Source of the DNA: Clostridia bacterium
GTDB taxonomy: Bacteria > Bacillota > Clostridia > Oscillospirales > CAG-382
Reading direction: 5' to 3'
DNA length: 8,149 bases
Assembly: GCA_017959195.1 (NCBI GenBank)
Contig: JAGDBE010000169.1
Location: forward strand, 1 to 8,149
The position numbers were made by a program, and so were the translations under genes. Below the pieces are notes generated by a model. The model saw only the letters and a list, made by a program, of their open reading frames with translations. It ran no database searches and was not told the origin of the DNA. This document shows, piece after piece, positions 1 through 4,774 of this stretch (positions are counted from its first letter, which is position 1; the number at the start of each line of letters is the position of its first letter).

Positions 1-209
1 CCGACGTCGGGAATTTCCGTATCCGCGTCTTCAAGCAGAGAAAACCGCGCGTATTCTTTTCCGTCAATATATACGGCGATGCAATCCGCGTCCGTTTTCC
101 CGAAAAAGTATAGGGGAATTGTCGCGGCAACAGTCAGAATTATGACGAAAAATATGAGTAAAAAATCGTTTTTGTAAAGTTTTTTGTTGTTTTTAATATC
201 GTTTTTCAT
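1..209 (-). CDS. NusG domain II-containing membrane-anchored protein (partial)
   Basis: The visible 69 residues start MKNDIKNNKKLYKND, then a single hydrophobic segment (about residues 16-36), then an extracytoplasmic stretch containing VYIDGKEYARFSLLED. A short basic N-terminus, one TM helix and a 'V.(V/I)DG.E...(Y/F)SL' beta-rich module are the pattern I know from small Firmicute proteins annotated as NusG domain II (PF07009-like). They are not the transcription factor NusG itself. The start ATG overlaps the stop of the upstream hydrolase gene as ATGA (206-209), and no ribosome binding site is visible before it, so translation is probably coupled to that gene. The 3' end lies outside the window. 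The exact function of this family is not known to me. The membrane topology is a clear reading of the sequence; the family name is a recognition by pattern. Confidence 0.72.
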   Translation of the reverse strand, partial: MKNDIKNNKKLYKNDFLLIFFVIILTVAATIPLYFFGKTDADCIAVYIDGKEYARFSLLEDADTEIPDV

Positions 210-826
210 TGAAGATATTCGTTGAACTGCTTTTCATAATTAAGCGTTGAGGAATGTCCGTGTCCCGAGAAAATTTGGCAGTCTTCCTCTATGTTTTTAA
301 GCTTTTCAAGCGACGACATTAGAACGGCATAGTTTCCCCTCGGGAAATCAGTGCGGCCGACAGATCCCGCAAACAGCGTGTCGCCCGTAAAAATAACGTT
401 TCCGACGCGGTAGCATACCGAGCCGTCTGTGTGTCCGGGAGTATGTATAACTGTAAATTCTATTCCGGCAGCGTTTATCTTGCCGCCGCCGCATACGGTT
501 TTGAGATGTCCGCTGTAAGTATAAGGAGCATCGCATGTTTCATCCGAAAGATTTAAATGTGCGTCCGCAAGATATTTGACCTCGTCTTTATGCAGATATA
601 CGGGAACGCCGCCCGCAGCAAAAACGAGCTTGTCAAGACCGAGAATGTGGTCGAAATGCGCATGTGTAAGGAACACGGCTTCAACGTCGTATCCGAAACT
701 CTTTGCTTTTTTGTAAATCGCATCACCGTTGTCTGCGGGGTCGATTATGACGCATTTCTTTCCGTCTCCGCTTACGATATAGCAGTTTGTCTGGTATGCG
801 CCTAACGTATACGTATGTATTTCCAT
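206..826 (-). CDS. MBL-fold metallo-hydrolase, glyoxalase II-like (YcbL type)
   Basis: A 206-residue single-domain metallo-beta-lactamase-fold protein. The metal ligands are in place: THAHFDH at residues 54-60 (H55, H57, D59, H60), PGHTDGS at 130-136 (H132), FTGDTLF at 146-152 (D149) and SGHGHSS at 187-193 (H189). The GRTDFPRG segment at 157-164 is typical of the short glyoxalase II-related hydrolases, about 205-215 residues, that lack the C-terminal glutathione-binding domain of classical GloB. A thioester or similar hydrolase with a dinuclear metal site is therefore expected in the cytoplasm, but the substrate cannot be told. The ATG at 826 is preceded by AAGGAG (834-839 region). It is the first gene of a two-gene unit with the NusG-II protein and has its own promoter at 854-882. 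Confidence 0.9.
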   Translation of the reverse strand: MEIHTYTLGAYQTNCYIVSGDGKKCVIIDPADNGDAIYKKAKSFGYDVEAVFLTHAHFDHILGLDKLVFAAGGVPVYLHKDEVKYLADAHLNLSDETCDAPYTYSGHLKTVCGGGKINAAGIEFTVIHTPGHTDGSVCYRVGNVIFTGDTLFAGSVGRTDFPRGNYAVLMSSLEKLKNIEEDCQIFSGHGHSSTLNYEKQFNEYLQ

Positions 827-853
827 AAAAATGCTCCTTGATTTATTTATGTA

Positions 854-882
854 ATTATACCATTCTACAAGTCAAAAGTCAA
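854..882 (-). promoter_or_regulatory. Sigma-A-type promoter for the MBL hydrolase / NusG-II operon
   Basis: On the minus strand a -35 TTGACT (877-882) is separated by exactly 17 bases from a perfect -10 TATAAT (854-859). Transcription should start near 847, giving a leader of about 20 bases before the ATG at 826. The -35 box overlaps the U-tract of the terminator of the preceding operon. Confidence 0.82.
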
Positions 883-885
883 ATA

Positions 886-911
886 AAAAAGGTACCGGAA
901 ACGGTACCTTT
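886..911 (-). terminator. Intrinsic terminator of the DUF3343 / cysteine desulfurase operon
   Basis: A perfect stem GGTACCG / CGGTACC (891-897 with 902-908) with a 4-base loop is extended by three A:T pairs on each side. Read on the minus strand it is followed by TTTTTTATTT. It begins 5 bases after the TAA stop of the cysteine desulfurase gene. On the plus strand the T-run is only three bases long, so it works mainly leftward. Confidence 0.9.
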
Positions 912-915
912 GTGC

Positions 916-2052
916 TTAAATTCTGCTTATATAATAACTGAAAGCGTCGATTTCCTTTTTCGTGTTCGTGAATGATAAAGAAGCCCTGACGGCGCCGTTT
1001 TCACCCGTTTTCAGCTGCATATGCGCTTTTGGCGCGCAGTGGAAGCCCGAACGCACGCAGACGTTGTTTTCGTTCAATATGCTTGCGACGGCTTCGGAGC
1101 TTAAATCTCTGACGTTGAAAAGCAGCGTCGGCGTTCTTTTGCTCGATAATCCGTACAATTTTACGCCTTTTATCGAGGACAGGTTTTCAGTAAGCCTGTC
1201 TATCAGTTCGAGATTTCTTTCGTATATTTCCTCGATTCCTATTTTAGAAATATATTTTATTCCCGCTTTTAGAGCGCATATTCCTGGGGTGTTCAGGGTG
1301 CCCGCCTCCAAAGATTCGGGCATCGGACCGTCCATGCCCGGATTTGCCGAATTTGCGCCGTTGCCGCCTTCAATTAAGGTTTTCGGCTTTCTGTCGGTGC
1401 AGAAAACGGCGCCTCCGACGCCCTGGGGACCGTACAGACTCTTATGTCCCGCAAAGCATAATACGTCGACTCCGAGAGATTTTATATTTACCGGTACGCA
1501 GCCGGCGCCCTGAGCGGCGTCGCATATAAGGATAATGCCTTTCTTTTTGCAGATTTCGGATATTTTCGCAATCGGCATTATTTTTCCGCATACGTTTGAC
1601 GCAAGGGTTACTACCGCAATTTCGGTATCCGGTCTTATTTTTGATGAAAAATCGCACAAAAGGGCGTTTTCTTCGAGAGAAGCGTCAAAAACACTGTACG
1701 AGATTTTATTTTTTTCATCCGACGCAAGCGCGTGTACCGGCCGAATTACCGAATTGTGCTCGTAGCTCGAAATAATAATGTGGGAATTGTTTTTTGCAAA
1801 GCCCTTTATTGCAATATTCAGCGCATAGGTTGCGTTATAAGTGAAAATAACGTTTTCGGGCTTGTCGTATCCGAAAAGACGGCATATTTCCTTTCTGCAC
1901 TCAAATATTTCGGAGGCGGCGTACAATGATAAATCGTGTCCGCTTCTTCCGGGATTTGCAAGGTTCTGCATGGCAAACACCGCCGAGTTTATAACGCAGT
2001 CGGGCTTGTTTACTGTCGTTGCGGCGTTGTCAAAATAAATATATTTTCTCAT
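916..2052 (-). CDS. Cysteine desulfurase family protein (aminotransferase class V, EF2568-type)
   Basis: A 378-residue PLP enzyme of the NifS/SufS superfamily. It opens with IYFDNAATT (5-13). The cofactor-stacking histidine lies in YEHNSV (H99), the PLP ring-binding pair is DAAQG (D178, Q181), and the Schiff-base lysine is in AGHKSLYGPQG (K204). The catalytic cysteine is C339 in RSGFHCAP. All catalytic positions for moving sulfur (or selenium) from cysteine (or selenocysteine) to a persulfide on C339 are therefore present. Its short N-terminus and its partnership with DUF3343 fit the clade usually called 'cysteine desulfurase family protein' (TIGR01977), rather than IscS or SufS. No iscU, sufU or thiI is adjacent. 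The ATG overlaps the DUF3343 stop codon by ATGA (2049-2052), so the two are translationally coupled, and a terminator follows directly. The physiological acceptor is unknown. Confidence 0.9.
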   Translation of the reverse strand: MRKYIYFDNAATTVNKPDCVINSAVFAMQNLANPGRSGHDLSLYAASEIFECRKEICRLFGYDKPENVIFTYNATYALNIAIKGFAKNNSHIIISSYEHNSVIRPVHALASDEKNKISYSVFDASLEENALLCDFSSKIRPDTEIAVVTLASNVCGKIMPIAKISEICKKKGIILICDAAQGAGCVPVNIKSLGVDVLCFAGHKSLYGPQGVGGAVFCTDRKPKTLIEGGNGANSANPGMDGPMPESLEAGTLNTPGICALKAGIKYISKIGIEEIYERNLELIDRLTENLSSIKGVKLYGLSSKRTPTLLFNVRDLSSEAVASILNENNVCVRSGFHCAPKAHMQLKTGENGAVRASLSFTNTKKEIDAFSYYISRI

Positions 2053-2285
2053 CCGTATTTTGCCCCGCAGTCCGTAATTTCCGCTATATTAATTCCCTCG
2101 GAAAAAAAGATGCTTTTCGCGGCGGATAAATAGTCTTTAGAAACCTTTATTCCGAATCCGCATCCTCCGAGCGAGGCAACGTTCTTTATTTTTTCCACCC
2201 TGCAGGGTATTCCGTGCCTTTCAAGCGCGTTTTTGGCTTTCATGGCATACGTTACTGAACTTACAATGAAAAAAACACAGTTCAT
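2049..2285 (-). CDS. DUF3343 domain protein, putative Se/S carrier-like
   Basis: A 78-residue protein from MNCVFFIVSS to DCGAKYG. DUF3343 (PF11823) members have this size, a first beta strand with a Phe/Ser-rich end, an AxKAxxxLxxxGI helix (here residues 14-26) and a conserved Cys-Gly pair (here C42-G43 in SLGGCGFGI). A second CG occurs at 73-74. The family is described as a putative Se/S carrier, and C42 would be the carrier thiol. I chose the ATG at 2285 rather than the longer in-frame start at 2327 because a strong AAGGAGG (2295-2301) lies 9 bases before it, inside the longer reading, and a TATAAT box also falls there. It is the first gene of a unit with the overlapping cysteine desulfurase, which suggests it receives sulfur or selenium from that enzyme. 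That role is inference. Confidence 0.85.
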   Translation of the reverse strand: MNCVFFIVSSVTYAMKAKNALERHGIPCRVEKIKNVASLGGCGFGIKVSKDYLSAAKSIFFSEGINIAEITDCGAKYG

Positions 2286-2315
2286 CGGAACATCCCTCCT
2301 TATAAAGTCCGTAAC

Positions 2316-2321
2316 ATTATA
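2316..2321 (-). promoter_or_regulatory. Proximal -10 box candidate for the DUF3343 operon
   Basis: Minus-strand TATAAT lies about 31 bases before the DUF3343 ATG. The hexamer 17 bases upstream (AATAAT) is a poor -35, so this promoter would need an activator or may be secondary to the distal one at 2373-2401. The inverted repeat at 2327-2350 covers the place where a -35 element would sit. Confidence 0.4.
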
Positions 2322-2326
2322 ATTCA

Positions 2327-2350
2327 TATCCGAATTGCATTATTCGGATA
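2327..2350. repeat. 9-6-9 perfect inverted repeat, candidate operator or leader hairpin
   Basis: The arms TATCCGAAT (2327-2335) and ATTCGGATA (2342-2350) are perfect reverse complements around a 6-base spacer. The repeat lies immediately upstream of the proximal -10 of the DUF3343 operon. It would also lie within the leader of a transcript from the distal promoter. It could be a dimeric regulator site or an RNA hairpin; it has no T-run and is not a terminator. Confidence 0.55.
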
Positions 2351-2372
2351 AATGAGGAACAGCCCTCGCTAC

Positions 2373-2401
2373 ATTATATGTAAAACCATGTGTTTGCGCA
2401 A
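2373..2401 (-). promoter_or_regulatory. Distal promoter candidate for the DUF3343 operon
   Basis: Minus-strand TTGCGC (2396-2401), 17-base spacer, perfect TATAAT (2373-2378). The start would be near 2366, giving a leader of about 80 bases. The leader would contain a small GAGG/CCTC hairpin and the 9-bp inverted repeat. The -35 matches consensus at only three positions and is embedded in a 12-bp palindrome. Confidence 0.5.
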
Positions 2402-2403
2402 AC
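2392..2403. repeat. 12-bp perfect palindrome overlapping the distal -35
   Basis: GTTTGCGCAAAC reads the same on both strands. It covers the -35 hexamer of the distal leftward promoter, which is a usual position for a repressor site. No regulator gene is adjacent, so the cognate protein is unknown. Confidence 0.45.
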
Positions 2404-2409
2404 GCAAAA

Positions 2410-2453
2410 AGGGAAGAGGCAAGGACGTTTTTAAGTAAAAACGTACATTCCCT
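2410..2453. other. Unassigned nested stem-loop in the divergent intergenic region
   Basis: The inner stem ACGTTTTT / AAAAACGT (2425-2432 with 2437-2444, loop AAGT) is enclosed by the outer stem AGGGAA / TTCCCT (2410-2415 with 2448-2453), with an asymmetric 9- and 3-base internal loop. On the minus strand the outer stem runs into TTTTT, which resembles a terminator, but no leftward gene lies upstream of it within 2454-2624. No known RNA family is recognised. The rest of 2454-2497 shows nothing else that I can support. Confidence 0.4.
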
Positions 2454-2497
2454 GAAAATGCCGCCGTAAAAGGTGAAACGATAAAGAGAATTTGCAC

Positions 2498-2526
2498 TTG
2501 AAATTTTTTTCGGTTAATGTTATAAT
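2498..2526 (+). promoter_or_regulatory. Promoter of queT
   Basis: TTGAAA (2498-2503) is followed by a 17-base spacer and a perfect TATAAT (2521-2526). The transcript should begin near 2532, so the leader to the ATG at 2625 is about 93 bases and includes the 5' hairpin and the preQ1 aptamer. Confidence 0.82.
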
Positions 2527-2533
2527 ATATCGG

Positions 2534-2565
2534 CTGCCGCAAACGAAAAAAAGGAGAAACGGCAG
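2534..2565 (+). other. 5' leader hairpin upstream of the preQ1 riboswitch
   Basis: CTGCCG (2534-2539) pairs with CGGCAG (2560-2565) around a 20-base purine-rich loop that contains an AAAGGAG Shine-Dalgarno-like string. It would lie at the extreme 5' end of the queT transcript. No ATG, GTG or TTG follows the loop at a useful distance. It could be an mRNA-stabilising hairpin, but this is a guess. Confidence 0.4.
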
Positions 2566-2575
2566 ATTAAACAAC

Positions 2576-2618
2576 GGTGAGTTCGAGACCTTCCTCACCT
2601 AAAACAAAACTAAAGGAG
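2576..2618 (+). ncRNA. preQ1-I riboswitch (translational type) before queT
   Basis: The P1 stem GGTGAG / CTCACC (2576-2581 with 2594-2599) closes the 12-base loop TTCGAGACCTTC. An A-rich tail ending in CAAAACTAAAGGAG (to 2618) follows. This layout (short GC stem, TTC-starting loop with ACC, A-rich tail with AAACTAA) is the class I preQ1 aptamer. Loop bases CCTT (2589-2592) are complementary to AAGG (2613-2616), which is part of the queT Shine-Dalgarno. Binding of preQ1 should therefore close the pseudoknot and hide the ribosome binding site. There is no terminator between the aptamer and the gene, which supports translational control. The downstream gene, a queuosine-precursor transporter, is a standard target of this class. 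Confidence 0.88.
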
Positions 2619-2624
2619 AAAATT

Positions 2625-3116
2625 ATGAATAAGAACGGAGTTAGTATCAAGGGAATAACCCATGCCGCGATAATTGCGGCGCTGTACGTGGTTCTGACGT
2701 ACGCTGCGGCTTTTTTGGGACTTTCAAGCGGAGTAATTCAGTTCAGAATTTCCGAAATGTTAAACGCTTTCGCATTGTTTACGCCTTACGCTGTCCCTGG
2801 ACTGTTTGTGGGATGTATTGCCGCAAATATTCTTACGGGCTGCATTGCGGTCGACGTTGTTGTGGGAAGCCTTGCGACGCTTGTCGGAGCGTTTTTTGCA
2901 TATAAATTCAGAAAATATCCGTTTGTTGCGCTTTTGTTTCCGGTAATAGCAAACGCTGTCGCAATACCGCCGGTGCTTGCATACGCTTACGGCTTTGAAG
3001 GAAGTATTATCTATTTCTTCTTTACCGTTGCACTCGGAGAAATAGTATGCGCATATCTGCTCGGACTGTTTCTCAATGCCGTTGTTTCAAAATATAAAGC
3101 GCATATTTTCAATTAA
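2625..3116 (+). CDS. queT: Queuosine precursor transporter QueT family protein
   Basis: A 163-residue, strongly hydrophobic protein with about five or six membrane segments. The first is at roughly residues 11-32, followed by the QueT hallmark VIQFRISEML (37-46), with further helices through the C-terminus. The QueT family (PF06177) are S components of ECF-type transporters that bind preQ0/preQ1, the precursors of the queuosine modification at the wobble base of GUN tRNAs. The shared energising module (EcfA/A'/T) is not in this window and would be encoded elsewhere. The ATG at 2625 has AAAGGAG (2612-2618) six bases upstream and is preferred over an upstream in-frame GTG at 2577, which lies inside the riboswitch stem. 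The preQ1-I riboswitch directly before it independently supports the substrate. No terminator is seen between its stop and the metK promoter. Confidence 0.92.
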   Translation: MNKNGVSIKGITHAAIIAALYVVLTYAAAFLGLSSGVIQFRISEMLNAFALFTPYAVPGLFVGCIAANILTGCIAVDVVVGSLATLVGAFFAYKFRKYPFVALLFPVIANAVAIPPVLAYAYGFEGSIIYFFFTVALGEIVCAYLLGLFLNAVVSKYKAHIFN

Positions 3117-3128
3117 ATCAAAAAAATA

Positions 3129-3157
3129 TTGACAAAAATCGGCAAATATAATATAAT
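3129..3157 (+). promoter_or_regulatory. Consensus promoter of metK
   Basis: A perfect TTGACA (3129-3134), 17-base spacer and perfect TATAAT (3152-3157). The start is expected near 3164, about a dozen bases before the SAM-I aptamer. It begins only 12 bases after the queT stop codon. Confidence 0.93.
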
Positions 3158-3176
3158 CAATACGAACTGAATATTA

Positions 3177-3276
3177 CTTATCAAGAGAGGCAGAGGGAAC
3201 AGGACCGAAGATGCCCGGCAACCGCCGCATATGCGGCAAGGTGCTACTTCCTGCACGGGAAACCGTGAAAGATGAG
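3177..3276 (+). ncRNA. SAM-I (S-box) riboswitch aptamer upstream of metK
   Basis: P1 is CTTATC / GATGAG (3177-3182 with 3271-3276). Next comes the kink-turn strand with GAGGGA, and the conserved CCCGGCAACC. The P3 hairpin GCCGC-atat-GCGGC follows, then GGTGCTACTTCCTGC and a P4 hairpin CACGG-GAAA-CCGTG with a GNRA loop. These are the signature blocks of the S-box in order. SAM binding stabilises P1 and leaves the downstream terminator free to form. The controlled gene is SAM synthetase, so the switch gives end-product feedback. Confidence 0.96.
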
Positions 3277-3283
3277 AAAATCT

Positions 3284-3314
3284 AATCCCGAACTCTTGGA
3301 GTCCGGGATTTTTT
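3284..3314 (+). terminator. SAM-dependent intrinsic terminator of the metK leader
   Basis: AATCCCG (3284-3290) pairs with CGGGATT (3304-3310). After one mismatch the inner ACTC / GAGT pairs around a TTG loop. Six Ts follow (3309-3314). CTCTTG (3293-3298) in the hairpin is complementary to CAAGAG (3182-3187) at the start of the aptamer, a possible antiterminator pairing when SAM is low. It is also the first terminator downstream of queT. Confidence 0.92.
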
Positions 3315-3367
3315 AATGAAGCGCATTTAAACGCGCGGAAAAACTGAAAAAAGAAAGGAAAAATGAG

Positions 3368-4564
3368 ATGGGAACAGAAAACAGAATGTTTTTTACCTCC
3401 GAATCGGTAACGGAAGGACATCCCGATAAGATATGCGACGTGATAAGCGACGCCATTCTCGACGAAATATATAAAGAAGACAATATGGCGCGCGTAGCGT
3501 GCGAAACGCTTGCGACAACGGGCCTTGTAGTCGTTTCCGGAGAAATTACCACGTCGGTTTACGTTGATATTCAGAGCATTGTGAGGGAAACCGTAAGAGA
3601 AATCGGCTACGACAGAGCAAAATACGGCTTTGACTGCGATACCTGCGGCGTAATAAGCACAATTCACGAACAGTCGCCCGACATTGCGCTCGGCGTGGAT
3701 AAAAGCCTTGAAGCAAAAACCGGGGAAATAACCGATAAATACGATACGGGAGCAGGGGACCAGGGACTCGTTTTCGGCTTTGCCTGCGACGAGACGAAAG
3801 AGCTCATGCCGCTTCCTATTTCACTTGCGCACAAGCTTGCAAAAAGACTTGCGGAAGTCAGAAAGAATAAAACTCTTGCGTATCTGCGCCCGGACGGAAA
3901 AACGCAGGTTACCGTTGAATATGAAAACGGGAAACCCAAGCGGGTTGACGCGGTTGTGGTGTCGTCTCAGCACGACCCCGAAATTTCACTTGAAAAAATA
4001 AGGGAAGACATAATAAACTCGGTAATAAAGCCCGTAATTCCGGCGGAACTGTTTGATGAAAACACAAGAATTTTCGTAAACCCGACCGGCAGATTCGTAA
4101 TAGGCGGTCCCGGCGGCGATACGGGACTTACGGGAAGAAAAATAATTGTCGACACTTACGGCGGATACACAAGACACGGCGGCGGCGCTTTTTCAGGCAA
4201 GGACCCGACGAAAGTCGACAGAAGCGGCGCGTATGCCGCAAGATACGTCGCAAAGAACGTCGTTGCAGCGGGGCTTGCAAAGAAGTGCGAGGTGCAGATT
4301 GCATACGCGATAGGCGTTGCAAAACCGGTAAGCGTGCTTGTGGACACCTTCGGCACGTCTTCGGTTGACGAAGATAAAATCCGCAAAGCGATTGATAAAT
4401 GCTTCGATTTAAGACCTGCCGCAATAATAGAAATGCTCGATTTAAGAAGACCGATATACAAGCAGCTCGCGTCTTACGGACACATCGGCAGGGAAGACCT
4501 CGGTGTAACGTGGGAAAAAACAGACCGCGCGGACATGTTGAGAAAAGCGGTTGAAGAATTATAA
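3368..4564 (+). CDS. metK: S-adenosylmethionine synthetase (methionine adenosyltransferase)
   Basis: A 398-residue cytoplasmic enzyme of normal length, making S-adenosylmethionine from methionine and ATP (EC 2.5.1.6). Diagnostic motifs are ESVTEGHPDKICD (12-24, with the ATP-binding H18, P19 and D20), the signature GAGDQG (128-133), the GGPGGDTGLTGRK loop (246-258) and GGGAFSGKDPTKVDRSGAY (271-289). The start ATG at 3368 is preceded by AAAGGA at a spacing of about 8 bases. An ATG five bases earlier is out of frame. The transcript carries a SAM-I riboswitch with terminator, so the gene is repressed by its own product. No strong intrinsic terminator follows: only an AT-rich 6-bp hairpin (4598-4612) without a proper T-run. 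Confidence 0.98.
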   Translation: MGTENRMFFTSESVTEGHPDKICDVISDAILDEIYKEDNMARVACETLATTGLVVVSGEITTSVYVDIQSIVRETVREIGYDRAKYGFDCDTCGVISTIHEQSPDIALGVDKSLEAKTGEITDKYDTGAGDQGLVFGFACDETKELMPLPISLAHKLAKRLAEVRKNKTLAYLRPDGKTQVTVEYENGKPKRVDAVVVSSQHDPEISLEKIREDIINSVIKPVIPAELFDENTRIFVNPTGRFVIGGPGGDTGLTGRKIIVDTYGGYTRHGGGAFSGKDPTKVDRSGAYAARYVAKNVVAAGLAKKCEVQIAYAIGVAKPVSVLVDTFGTSSVDEDKIRKAIDKCFDLRPAAIIEMLDLRRPIYKQLASYGHIGREDLGVTWEKTDRADMLRKAVEEL

Positions 4565-4774
4565 TATCATATTTTGCCAAATATTTTCTTCAAAATTCAA
4601 AGAAAATCTTTGATATTCTCTCGTTTTCTTGTTTTGTTGTACAATAATAACAAAATGTATGATAAAATTTTGGAAAAATAACATCTTTATTTTTGCGAAA
4701 AAATTTGATATTATATATAAAGAATTATTTGGTAAAACAATAGTTTACACATATTCTTGGGAGGAATATAAAAA
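4565..4774 (+). promoter_or_regulatory. AT-rich metK-msmX gap with candidate msmX promoter
   Basis: The best promoter reading is TTGCGA (4693-4698), 17 bases, TATAAA (4716-4721). A second candidate nearer the gene is TTGGTA, 17 bases, TATTCT, ending near 4756. The region is so AT-rich that chance matches are likely. The weak hairpin CAAAGA-AAA-TCTTTG (4598-4612) is the only structure near the metK end. A strong GGGAGG (4759-4764) precedes the msmX start. Confidence 0.45.

Noticed and set aside
962..1513. Plus-strand 183-codon open frame inside the cysteine desulfurase gene
   Set aside because: It is antisense to a gene with all catalytic motifs, with no start signal and no domain of its own.
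2049..2327. Longer 92-residue reading of the DUF3343 gene
   Set aside because: The extra 14 codons contain a TATAAT box and a strong AAGGAGG placed for the internal ATG at 2285; the family normally starts at that methionine.
2566..2580. Four-codon leader peptide starting with ATT behind the AAAGGAG loop
   Set aside because: ATT is a very rare start codon and the peptide is too short to support; the match is likely chance.
2577..2624. GTG-initiated extension of queT
   Set aside because: This start lies inside the P1 stem of the preQ1 riboswitch, and the ATG at 2625 has the proper ribosome binding site.
3113..3667. Long minus-strand open frame across the metK leader and metK start
   Set aside because: It runs antisense through the promoter, riboswitch and metK 5' end, has no ribosome binding site and no recognisable domain.
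4128..4580. Minus-strand 150-codon open frame inside metK
   Set aside because: Arg/Leu/Cys-rich shadow translation of a conserved enzyme; no start signal.
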